The notes beneath the pieces were generated by a model. It searched no databases. It was not told the origin of the DNA and worked only from the letters and a program-made list of their open reading frames with translations. A DNA stretch of 6,914 nucleotides from Betaproteobacteria bacterium (GTDB lineage: Bacteria; Pseudomonadota; Gammaproteobacteria; Burkholderiales; SG8-39), in contig JAAOZY010000423.1 of NCBI GenBank assembly GCA_012274205.1, positions 1 through 6,914 on the forward strand, read 5' to 3'. The translations under genes were made by a program, and so were the position numbers. Below are positions 1 through 5,563 of the stretch, piece after piece (the stretch's first letter is position 1; the number at the start of each line of letters is the position of its first letter).

Positions 1-1
1 C

Positions 2-820
2 AAGGCCAGCGGCGGGAAGATAGAGGCGCTGGTGGAGCGCGTCACCGGCACGCACGAGGCGCTGGTGCAGATGCGCGCCAGCCACGCGCCCAGGCCGGGC
101 GCGCGCCTGCGCTTCGAGGGCGCGCTCGAGGCCGAAGTGCTGGAGCGTCGCGGCGATCTCTACCTGCTGCGCTTTGACGGCGCGGCCGGCGTGCTCGAAC
201 TGCTCGAGCAGCACGGCCACCTGCCGCTGCCGCCTTACATCACGCATGCGGACGGCGACGCAGACCAGGCGCGTTACCAGACGGTGTACGCGCAGCGCCC
301 GGGCGCAGTCGCCGCGCCCACCGCGGGGCTGCATTTCGACCAGCCGATGCTGGCGCAGCTGCGCGCCATGGGTGTCGAACTCGCCTGGCTGACGCTGCAT
401 GTGGGCGCAGGCACGTTCCAGCCGGTGCGCGTAAACGACCTGGCGGCGCACCGCATGCACAGCGAGCACTACGCCATTCCGCCGGCAACGATCGATGCCG
501 TCGCGCGCGCGCGCGCCGCGGGGCGTGCGGTGGTCGCGGTCGGCACCACCAGCCTGCGCGCGCTGGAGGCGGCTGCGCGCAGCGGCGGCCTGCGTTGCGG
601 AGCAGGCGAAACCGATCTGTTCATCACGCCGGGCTACGAATTTCGCGTCGTCGACCGGTTGCTCACCAACTTCCACCTGCCCAAGTCGACGCTGCTGATG
701 CTGGTCGCGGCCTTTGCCGGCATGGAACCGGTGCGCGCCGCGTATCGCCACGCGATCGCCGGGCGCTACCGCTTCTTTTCCTACGGCGATGCGATGCTGG
801 TTGATAGAATGCCGCGATGA
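2..820 (+). CDS. queA: S-adenosylmethionine:tRNA ribosyltransferase-isomerase, 5'-truncated by window edge
   Basis: QueA transfers and isomerises the ribosyl group of SAM onto preQ1 at the wobble base of tRNA (Asp, Asn, His, Tyr anticodons), giving epoxyqueuosine; it is cytoplasmic. The frame is already open at the first bases and begins KASGGKIEALVER, matching the stretch that starts near residue 72 of E. coli QueA, so about 70 N-terminal residues lie outside the window and the GTG at 32 is not a real start. Family motifs follow in order: LPLPPYI, PGAVAAPTAGLHFD, TLHVGAGTFQPVRV, HSEHY, VGTTSLRALE, TNFHLPKSTLLMLV and the C-terminal YRFFSYGDAM. The visible 272 residues plus the missing part give roughly the usual family length. 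The TGA stop overlaps the tgt ATG (ATGA), which implies translational coupling with the next enzyme of the same pathway. No frameshift or missing motif is seen. Confidence 0.96.
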   Translation, partial: KASGGKIEALVERVTGTHEALVQMRASHAPRPGARLRFEGALEAEVLERRGDLYLLRFDGAAGVLELLEQHGHLPLPPYITHADGDADQARYQTVYAQRPGAVAAPTAGLHFDQPMLAQLRAMGVELAWLTLHVGAGTFQPVRVNDLAAHRMHSEHYAIPPATIDAVARARAAGRAVVAVGTTSLRALEAAARSGGLRCGAGETDLFITPGYEFRVVDRLLTNFHLPKSTLLMLVAAFAGMEPVRAAYRHAIAGRYRFFSYGDAMLVDRMPR

Positions 821-1932
821 AATTCACCCTGCACGCCAGCGACGGCGGCGCCCGTCGCGGCACGCTCGATCTGGCGCACGGCCGCGTCGAGACGCCCGCG
901 TTCATGCCGGTCGGAACCTATGGCACGGTCAAGGCGATGAGCCCGGCCGAGCTGCGCGAAGTGGGCGCCAGCATCGTGCTCGGCAACACTTTCCACCTGT
1001 GGCTGCGCCCCGGGCTGGAGGTGATCGCCGCACACGGCGGCCTGCACCGTTTCATGGGCTGGGACGGTCCGATACTCACCGACTCGGGCGGCTTCCAGGT
1101 ATTCAGCCTCGGCGCATTGCGCAAGATCACAGAGGAAGGCGTGAAATTCGCCTCGCCCGTGAACGGCGACCGCATGCTGCTGACGCCGGAGGAATCGATG
1201 CGCATCCAGCGCGTGCTCAATTCCGACGTGGCCATGATCTTCGACGAATGCACGCCCTACCCCGCCGACGCCGCAGAAGCGGCGAAGTCGATGCGCCTGT
1301 CCTTGCGCTGGGCCGAGCGCAGCAGGCGCGCGCACGCGGACAACCCGAACGCGCTGTTCGGCATCGTCCAGGGCGGGATGCATGAGGATTTGCGCGACGA
1401 ATCGCTGGCCGAACTGCAGCGCATCGGCTTCGACGGCTACGCCATCGGCGGGCTGTCGGTGGGCGAACCCAAGGAGGACATGCGGCGCATCCTCGCGCAT
1501 ACCGCCCCGCAGCTGCCGGCGGACCAGCCGCGCTACCTGATGGGCGTGGGCACGCCCGAAGACCTGGTCGAAGCGGTCATGGCCGGGATCGACATGTTCG
1601 ACTGCGTGCTGCCCACGCGCAACGCGCGCAACGGCTGGCTGTTCACGCGCCACGGCGACATCAAGATCAAGAACGCGGCCTACCGCCACGACACGCGTCC
1701 GCTCGATGCCGGCTGCAGCTGCTATTGCTGCACGCATTTCACGCGCGCCTACCTGCATCATCTGCATCGCGTCAACGAGATCCTGGGCGCGCGGCTCAAT
1801 ACCATCCACAACCTGCACTATTACCTCGGCCTGATGGGCGAAATGCGCGCGGCGATCGAGGCGGGCCGCATGGCCGAGTGCGCCGCCGTGCTGCGCGTGC
1901 AGCGCAGCCTGGGCACCGAACCGCCCCCCTAG
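817..1932 (+). CDS. tgt: Queuine/preQ1 tRNA-guanine transglycosylase
   Basis: Tgt exchanges guanine-34 of tRNAs with GUN anticodons for preQ1, the committed tRNA step of queuosine synthesis. The 371-residue product is the normal bacterial length and begins MKFTLHASDGGARRGTL. Catalytic and binding features are in place: D89 in LTDSGGFQVFSL, D143 in IFDECTPYP, the GIVQGG and GGLSVGEP loops, and the nucleophile D262 in MFDCVLPTRNARNG. The zinc site is CxCxxC (C300, C302, C305) with H331 26 residues after the last Cys, the same spacing as in the E. coli enzyme. The ATG lies in the ATGA overlap with the queA stop and has no good Shine-Dalgarno of its own, which fits coupling to queA. It is co-directional with yajC–secD–secF, as in many Proteobacteria, though a promoter just downstream may uncouple the two halves. 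The long open antisense frame over this gene is treated as a GC artefact. Confidence 0.98.
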   Translation: MKFTLHASDGGARRGTLDLAHGRVETPAFMPVGTYGTVKAMSPAELREVGASIVLGNTFHLWLRPGLEVIAAHGGLHRFMGWDGPILTDSGGFQVFSLGALRKITEEGVKFASPVNGDRMLLTPEESMRIQRVLNSDVAMIFDECTPYPADAAEAAKSMRLSLRWAERSRRAHADNPNALFGIVQGGMHEDLRDESLAELQRIGFDGYAIGGLSVGEPKEDMRRILAHTAPQLPADQPRYLMGVGTPEDLVEAVMAGIDMFDCVLPTRNARNGWLFTRHGDIKIKNAAYRHDTRPLDAGCSCYCCTHFTRAYLHHLHRVNEILGARLNTIHNLHYYLGLMGEMRAAIEAGRMAECAAVLRVQRSLGTEPPP

Positions 1933-1995
1933 CGCCGGCGCCTTCGCGCCTTGCGTTCCGCGGCGATCAATTGCCGGTAAATGGCGCTCCAATGC

Positions 1996-2004
1996 TGGTA
2001 TAAT
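1996..2004 (+). promoter_or_regulatory. Extended -10 promoter upstream of yajC
   Basis: The sequence TGGTATAAT is a perfect sigma-70 extended -10 (TGnTATAAT), standing out in very GC-rich surroundings. No good -35 box lies at 16–18 bp; the nearest candidate, TTGCCG at 1971–1976, would need a 22-bp spacer. Such promoters can work without a -35 element. Transcription would begin near 2011, giving a leader of roughly 28 nt for yajC. This would let yajC–secD–secF be expressed independently of queA–tgt. Prediction from sequence only. Confidence 0.7.
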
Positions 2005-2038
2005 TTTGGGCTGTTTCGACCCAAGACTGGAGATGCCC

Positions 2039-2377
2039 GTGTTCATTTCTTCTGCCTATGCCCAGGCCGCGTCCGGCGCCGGAAGCGTCTTTTCGGGCGA
2101 AGGAATCATGGGGCTCCTGCCCATCATCCTGATGTTCGGGCTGCTTTATTTTCTGATGATCCGCCCGCAGATGAAGCGCGCCAAGGAACAGAAAGCCATG
2201 ACCGACGCCCTGCAAAAAGGCGACGAGGTCATCACCGCCGCCGGCCTCGTGGGCAAGGTCACCAAAGTGGGCGAGCTCTACATCAGCGTGGAACTGGCGC
2301 CCGGCACCGAGGTTCAGATGCAGAAAGCCGCGGTGCAGACCCTGCTGCCCAAGGGCTCGATCAAAGCCATGTCGTGA
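2039..2377 (+). CDS. yajC: Sec translocon accessory subunit YajC
   Basis: YajC is a small single-span inner-membrane protein that associates with SecD and SecF and helps the SecYEG/YidC export machinery. The product (112 residues from the GTG at 2039) begins MFISSAYAQ, a typical YajC N-terminus. One hydrophobic segment runs about residues 23–41 and is followed directly by the family signature IRPQMKRAKEQKAM. A cytoplasmic domain with GDEVITAAGLVGKV and a C-terminal LLPKGSIKAM completes it. Start choice: GTG 2039 lies 6 nt after GGAG (2029–2032). The in-frame ATG at 2033, giving MPVFISS, abuts that GGAG with no spacer and is the main alternative. A TTG at 2006 touches the predicted -10 and lies before the expected transcript start, so it is rejected. 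secD follows after 74 bp. Confidence 0.95.
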   Translation: MFISSAYAQAASGAGSVFSGEGIMGLLPIILMFGLLYFLMIRPQMKRAKEQKAMTDALQKGDEVITAAGLVGKVTKVGELYISVELAPGTEVQMQKAAVQTLLPKGSIKAMS

Positions 2378-2381
2378 ACCG

Positions 2382-2415
2382 GGAGGCATGAAGCGCGGCC
2401 CCGCGCCCGGCCTCC
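2382..2415 (+). other. GC-rich stem-loop between yajC and secD
   Basis: An outer arm GGAGGC (2382–2387) pairs with GCCTCC (2410–2415), and an inner arm GCGCG (2393–2397) pairs with CGCGC (2402–2406) around a 4-nt loop. No T-tract follows, so it does not look like an intrinsic terminator. It could stabilise or mark processing of the yajC–secD transcript. The strong SD-like GGGAGG before an ATG at 2388 sits inside this structure, but the frame it opens mostly overlaps secD and is not credible. Confidence 0.45.
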
Positions 2416-2451
2416 ATCCCCGATGCGTCAATCCCCACTGGTCACCCGACA

Positions 2452-4314
2452 ATGAACCGCTATCCGCTCTGGACTTACGTCATCATCGGCTGCGCGCTGG
2501 TGCTTGGATTCATCTACACCCTGCCCAACTTCTACGGCGAAGCGCCGGCGGTCCAGGTCTCGAGCATCAAGGCGACCGTCAGGGTCGACTCGGCGCTGCT
2601 CGGGCGCGTGGAAGAGGCGCTCAAGGCCGCCAACATCGTCCCCCAGGGCACCTTCCTCGATCCTAACAGCGTCAAGGTGCGCCTGGCCGACACCGATACC
2701 CAGCTCAAGGCAAAGGACGTCCTGAGCCAGAGCCTGAACCCCGATCGCGAAAACCCCTCCTACGTGGTCGCGCTCAACCTGCTCTCGTCCTCGCCCAACT
2801 GGCTCACCGCCATCCATGCCCTGCCGATGTACCTGGGCCTCGACCTGCGCGGCGGCGTGCACTTCACGCTGCAGGTGGACATGAAGGCTGCGCTCACCAA
2901 GCGCCTGGAGAACCTCACTGGCGATATCCGCACCGAACTGCGCGACAAGAACCTGCGCCACAGCGGCATCAGCCGCGAAGGCAACACCATCCAGATCAAG
3001 TTCCGCGACGCCGACACGCGCGCCAAGGCGCGCAAGGTGCTGGAGGACAACCAGCAGGACCTGATCTTCGCCGAACAGGATCTCGGGCCGGAGGAGTTCC
3101 GCCTCGGCGCGACGGTCAAGCCCGCGGCGGTAACGCGCACGCAGGAGTCGGCGCTGAAGCAGAACATCACCACGCTGCAGAACCGCATCAACGAACTGGG
3201 CGTGTCCGAGCCGATCATCCAGCAGCAGGGCGCGGATCGCGTGGTGGTGCAGTTGCCCGGCGTGCAGGACACGGCCAAGGCGAAGGAAATTCTCGGCCGC
3301 ACCGCGACCCTGGAAATCCGCATGGTCGACGAAGACAACAGCAATCCGACCGCAATGCTCGCGGCGCAGCAGGGCCAGGTTCCTTTCGGCGACGAGCTCT
3401 ATATCGACCGCAACGGCGCGCCCCTCCTGGTGAAGAAGCAGGTCGTGCTTACCGGCGACCGGCTCACCGACGCCCAGCCCGGATTCGACGGCCAGACGCG
3501 CGAGCCCGCGGTCAACGTGACGCTGGACGGGCCGGGCGCGCGCATTTTCAAAGAGGTCACGCGCGAGAACGTGGGCAAGCGCATGGCCATCCTGCTCATC
3601 GAAAAAGGCAAGGGCGAGGTTATCACCGCGCCGGTGATCCGCACCGAGATCGGCGGCGGGCGCGTGCAGATCAGCGGGCGCATGAGCACCAGCGAGGCGA
3701 CCGACACCGCGCTGCTGTTGCGCGCCGGGTCGCTAGCCGCGCCGATGGAAATCATCGAGGAGCGCACCGTCGGCCCCAGCCTCGGCGCCGACAACATCCG
3801 CAAAGGTTTCCATTCCACGCTCTGGGGATTCACCGCGATCGCGGTGTTCATGAGCATGTATTACATGCTGTTCGGCCTGATTTCGGCGTTGGCGCTATCG
3901 TCCAACCTGCTGCTGCTGGTAGCCATGCTGTCGCTGCTGCAGGCAACGCTGACGCTGCCTGGCATTGCCGCCATCGCGCTCACGCTCGGCATGTCCATCG
4001 ACTCCAACGTGCTGATCAACGAGCGCATTCGCGAGGAGCTGCGCAACGGCGCATCGCCGCAGGCGGCGATTCACGCCGGCTACGAGCGCGCATTCGGCAC
4101 CATCCTGGACTCCAACGTGACCACCATGATCGCCGGCTTGGCGCTGCTGATCTTCGGTTCCGGCCCGATTCGCGGTTTCGCCGTGGTGTTTTGCCTCGGC
4201 ATCGTGACCTCGATCTTCAGCTCGGTAATAATCTCGCGCGCGGCCGTCAATCTGATCTACGGCTCGCGCCGCCGGCTGGAAAAGCTCGCGATCGGGAATA
4301 CAAGCTGGAAATGA
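2452..4314 (+). CDS. secD: Protein translocase subunit SecD
   Basis: SecD and SecF form the inner-membrane complex that uses the proton motive force to pull and release proteins on the periplasmic side of SecYEG. The 620-residue product matches the usual SecD length. One N-terminal membrane helix (about 7–25) leads into LPNFYGEAPAVQ; the large periplasmic part has the YLGLDLRGGVHF motif (127–138) and NRINELGVSEPIIQ (245–257). The conserved TVGPSLGADNIRKG (439–452) precedes five C-terminal helices (roughly 455–475, 477–497, 500–518, 551–568, 575–597). D517 in GMSIDSNVLINERIREE corresponds to E. coli SecD Asp519, implicated in proton coupling. The ATG has no clear Shine-Dalgarno, but the N-terminus MNRYPLWTYV fits the family. 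Its TGA overlaps an ATG (ATGA at 4311) opening the first small frame of the intergenic repeat. Confidence 0.98.
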   Translation: MNRYPLWTYVIIGCALVLGFIYTLPNFYGEAPAVQVSSIKATVRVDSALLGRVEEALKAANIVPQGTFLDPNSVKVRLADTDTQLKAKDVLSQSLNPDRENPSYVVALNLLSSSPNWLTAIHALPMYLGLDLRGGVHFTLQVDMKAALTKRLENLTGDIRTELRDKNLRHSGISREGNTIQIKFRDADTRAKARKVLEDNQQDLIFAEQDLGPEEFRLGATVKPAAVTRTQESALKQNITTLQNRINELGVSEPIIQQQGADRVVVQLPGVQDTAKAKEILGRTATLEIRMVDEDNSNPTAMLAAQQGQVPFGDELYIDRNGAPLLVKKQVVLTGDRLTDAQPGFDGQTREPAVNVTLDGPGARIFKEVTRENVGKRMAILLIEKGKGEVITAPVIRTEIGGGRVQISGRMSTSEATDTALLLRAGSLAAPMEIIEERTVGPSLGADNIRKGFHSTLWGFTAIAVFMSMYYMLFGLISALALSSNLLLLVAMLSLLQATLTLPGIAAIALTLGMSIDSNVLINERIREELRNGASPQAAIHAGYERAFGTILDSNVTTMIAGLALLIFGSGPIRGFAVVFCLGIVTSIFSSVIISRAAVNLIYGSRRRLEKLAIGNTSWK

Positions 4315-4454
4315 CGCCTAGCATGGAATTATCGGCTTCGCCCGCGGCACCGGGACCGCAGTCCGGACGTCGTCCGGCTTCGCCGCGCGATGTCGGCCCG
4401 CACCGAAAACGCCATGATCAATTTATCGCGCTGACGCGCGGCTGGGACTGCTAG
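4311..4454 (+). CDS. Possible small protein A in repeat unit 1 (speculative)
   Basis: An ATG overlapping the secD stop as ATGA opens a 47-codon frame; a second in-frame ATG at 4323, at the repeat boundary, would give 43 codons. The product is Pro/Ala/Arg-rich at the front and ends HRKRHDQFIALTRGWDC. It resembles the product of the next unit, with about half the residues identical from 4323 and most of the identity in the C-terminal part (RKxHxQFxALTRGW). No signal peptide or membrane segment is visible. Differences between the copies fall almost equally on the three codon positions, which does not support selection on the protein. The overlap with the secD stop would permit coupled translation. 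I do not recognise a family, and it may be a by-product of the repeat. Confidence 0.22.
   Translation: MTPSMELSASPAAPGPQSGRRPASPRDVGPHRKRHDQFIALTRGWDC
4323..4454 (+). repeat. Tandem repeat unit 1 in the secD–secF gap (132 bp)
   Basis: This is the first of two adjacent, diverged copies. It starts TAGC-ATGGAATT and ends GGGACTGC-TAG immediately before an ATGGA. Over its last 66 nt it is identical to unit 2 at 53 positions with no gap; the preceding 54 nt match at 39 positions. It contains hairpins CGGGAC–cgca–GTCCGG (4351–4366, one mismatch), CCGGAC–gtc–GTCCGG (4363–4377) and CGCGC–TGAC–GCGCG near its end. Units differ in length by exactly 3 bp. The origin of the repeat is not recognised. Confidence 0.85.
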
Positions 4455-4589
4455 ATGGACCCGTTTTTGGCTACGGCCGCGGCGCCGGGACTACCGTCCC
4501 GACACCGCTTAACTTCGCTGCGCGAAGTTAGCCTGCGCCGAAAACTCCATAAACAATTTTTCGCGCTTACGCGCGGCTGGGGTCGCTAG
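4455..4589 (+). repeat. Tandem repeat unit 2 in the secD–secF gap (135 bp)
   Basis: This second copy starts ATGGACCCGTTTTT, resembling the secF start ATGGAGTTTTT, and ends GGGGTCGC-TAG directly at the secF ATG. The G-rich tail (GGGG at 4579–4582, 7 nt from the ATG) probably serves as the secF ribosome-binding region. It carries the hairpins CGGGAC–tacc–GTCCCG (4486–4501, perfect) and CGCGC–TTAC–GCGCG. It also has a strong stem found only in this unit at 4510–4530 (TAACTTCGC/GCGAAGTTA, 3-nt loop). None has a following T-tract. Confidence 0.85.
4455..4589 (+). CDS. Possible small protein B in repeat unit 2 (speculative)
   Basis: A 44-codon frame begins at the ATG directly after the TAG of the preceding small frame and ends in a TAG directly before the secF ATG. 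All three starts are thus in one frame, arranged TAG-ATG, TAG-ATG. The product is strongly basic and ends LHKQFFALTRGWGR, the most conserved part between the two copies. It has no hydrophobic segment, so it does not look like a SecM- or VemP-type secreted arrest peptide. If translated, termination next to the secF start could favour reinitiation. Coding status is unproven; position and similarity to the first copy are the only support. Confidence 0.25.
   Translation: MDPFLATAAAPGLPSRHRLTSLREVSLRRKLHKQFFALTRGWGR
4510..4530 (+). other. Perfect stem-loop in repeat unit 2, upstream of secF
   Basis: TAACTTCGC (4510–4518) pairs with GCGAAGTTA (4522–4530) around TGC. Two further pairs (G4507–C4532, C4508–G4531) can add below if one T is bulged. 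No U-run follows, so it is not a classic terminator. Its 3' base is 59 nt before the secF ATG, so it probably acts, if at all, on mRNA stability or translation. The matching place in unit 1 does not form the full stem. Confidence 0.55.
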
Positions 4590-5522
4590 ATGGAGTTTTT
4601 CAAGATCCGCAAAGACATCCCGTTCATGCGCCATGCGCTGGTGTTCAACGTCATTTCGTTGATCACCTTTCTGCTGGCGGTGTTCTTCCTCGCCACCCGG
4701 GGGCTGCATTACTCCATCGAATTCACCGGCGGCACGGTGATCGAGCTCGCCTACGACCATTCGGCGGAAATCCAGAAAGTGCGCGCCACGCTGGAAAAGG
4801 CCGGCTACGCCGACGCCTCGGTGCAGAATTTCGGCTCCTCGCGCGACGTGCTGATCCGCATGCCGCTCAAGCAGGGGCAGTCGAGCGCCGACCTGTCGAA
4901 GAAAGTCATGGACACCTTGTCGGCGGAGGACAAGAGCGTGCAGCTGCGCCGCGTCGAATTCGTCGGCCCGCAGGTCGGGCGCGAGCTCGCGGACAACGGC
5001 GCGCTCGCGCTGGTCATCGTCTGTCTCGGCATCATGGCCTACCTCGCGCTCCGGTTCGAGTGGCGCTTCGCTGTTGCCGCGATCATTGCCAACCTGCACG
5101 ACGTCGTCATCATCCTCGGCTGTTTCGCGGTGTTCCAGTGGGAGTTTTCGCTGCCAGTGCTGGCGGCGGTGCTGGCGGTGCTCGGTTACTCGGTGAACGA
5201 GTCGGTGGTCATCGCCGACCGGGTGCGCGAAAATTTCCGCAAGATGCGCAAGGCCCCGGTTACCCAAATCATCGACAACGCCATCACCAGCACCATTTCG
5301 CGCACCATCATCACCCACGGCTGCACCCAGGCGATGGTGCTGTCGATGCTGCTGTTCGGCGGCGCCGCCCTGCATTACTTCGCGCTCGCGCTGACCATAG
5401 GCATCATGTTCGGCATCTATTCCTCGGTGCTGGTCATGGCGCCGATCGTGAAATGGCTGGGCGTGTCGCGCGAACAGTTCGTCCGCCCGCCGAAGAAGGA
5501 AAAGCAGGAGGCCGTGGTCTAG
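4590..5522 (+). CDS. secF: Protein translocase subunit SecF
   Basis: SecF is the inner-membrane partner of SecD in proton-driven protein export. The 310-residue product has the expected length and order: MEFFKIRKDIPFMRHA, first helix about 17–36, the periplasmic motif YSIEFTGGT (41–49), RRVEFVGPQVGREL (120–133), then five helices (about 137–155, 160–181, 187–208, 243–263, 267–288). In helix 4 the motif is GYSVNESVVIADRVRENFR, with E204 where E. coli SecF has the proton-relay Asp213. R238 in STISRTIITHG lies 34 residues later and matches Arg247. The tail is charged (PPKKEKQE). The ATG at 4590 directly follows a TAG, with GGGG 7 nt upstream as a modest ribosome-binding site. The gap from secD (275 bp) is unusually long and filled by the tandem repeat. 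Confidence 0.98.
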   Translation: MEFFKIRKDIPFMRHALVFNVISLITFLLAVFFLATRGLHYSIEFTGGTVIELAYDHSAEIQKVRATLEKAGYADASVQNFGSSRDVLIRMPLKQGQSSADLSKKVMDTLSAEDKSVQLRRVEFVGPQVGRELADNGALALVIVCLGIMAYLALRFEWRFAVAAIIANLHDVVIILGCFAVFQWEFSLPVLAAVLAVLGYSVNESVVIADRVRENFRKMRKAPVTQIIDNAITSTISRTIITHGCTQAMVLSMLLFGGAALHYFALALTIGIMFGIYSSVLVMAPIVKWLGVSREQFVRPPKKEKQEAVV

Positions 5523-5529
5523 GCTGCCC

Positions 5530-5544
5530 CGCCGCCTGGCGGCG
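5530..5544 (+). other. Short GC hairpin between secF and the cytochrome b gene
   Basis: CGCCGC (5530–5535) pairs with GCGGCG (5539–5544) around CTG. It is followed by tggcctctatccc rather than a T-run, so it is at best a weak terminator and read-through into the cytochrome gene is plausible. No promoter is recognisable in the 41-bp gap. Confidence 0.3.
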
Positions 5545-5563
5545 CTGGCCTCTATCCCTTTAC

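Noticed and set aside
781..2046. A 421-codon open frame on the minus strand covering all of tgt.
   Set aside because: tgt on the plus strand has every catalytic and zinc residue in order. The antisense product is His/Arg/Ala-rich low-complexity sequence typical of the complement of GC-rich genes, and no motif is recognisable.
2388..2666. ATG after GGGAGG in the yajC–secD gap opening a 92-codon frame.
   Set aside because: Despite the good ribosome-binding-like sequence, most of the frame overlaps secD and its product has no family features. The GGGAGG is part of a hairpin arm.
4191..4310. An earlier ATG (4191) extending the first small frame back into secD.
   Set aside because: That part only shadows the conserved last helix of secD. 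Only the portion from 4311 or 4323 belongs to the repeat.
4510..4530. The strong hairpin upstream of secF as an intrinsic terminator.
   Set aside because: It is followed by GCCTGCGCC rather than a T-run.
4315..4589. The secD–secF insert as an insertion sequence or CRISPR.
   Set aside because: There is no transposase, no terminal inverted repeats spanning the insert, and only two diverged copies without unique spacers.
4509..5375. A 288-codon minus-strand frame opposite secF.
   Set aside because: It is a shadow of secF, rich in His/Arg/Asp, with no recognisable domain.
5060..5563. The reading frame of the cytochrome b gene stays open far upstream inside secF, suggesting a longer or fused protein.
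   Set aside because: The upstream part overlaps the well-supported secF in another frame and translates to Arg/His/Ala-rich shadow sequence. Homology to the b cytochrome family begins at about KIYVWDLP.
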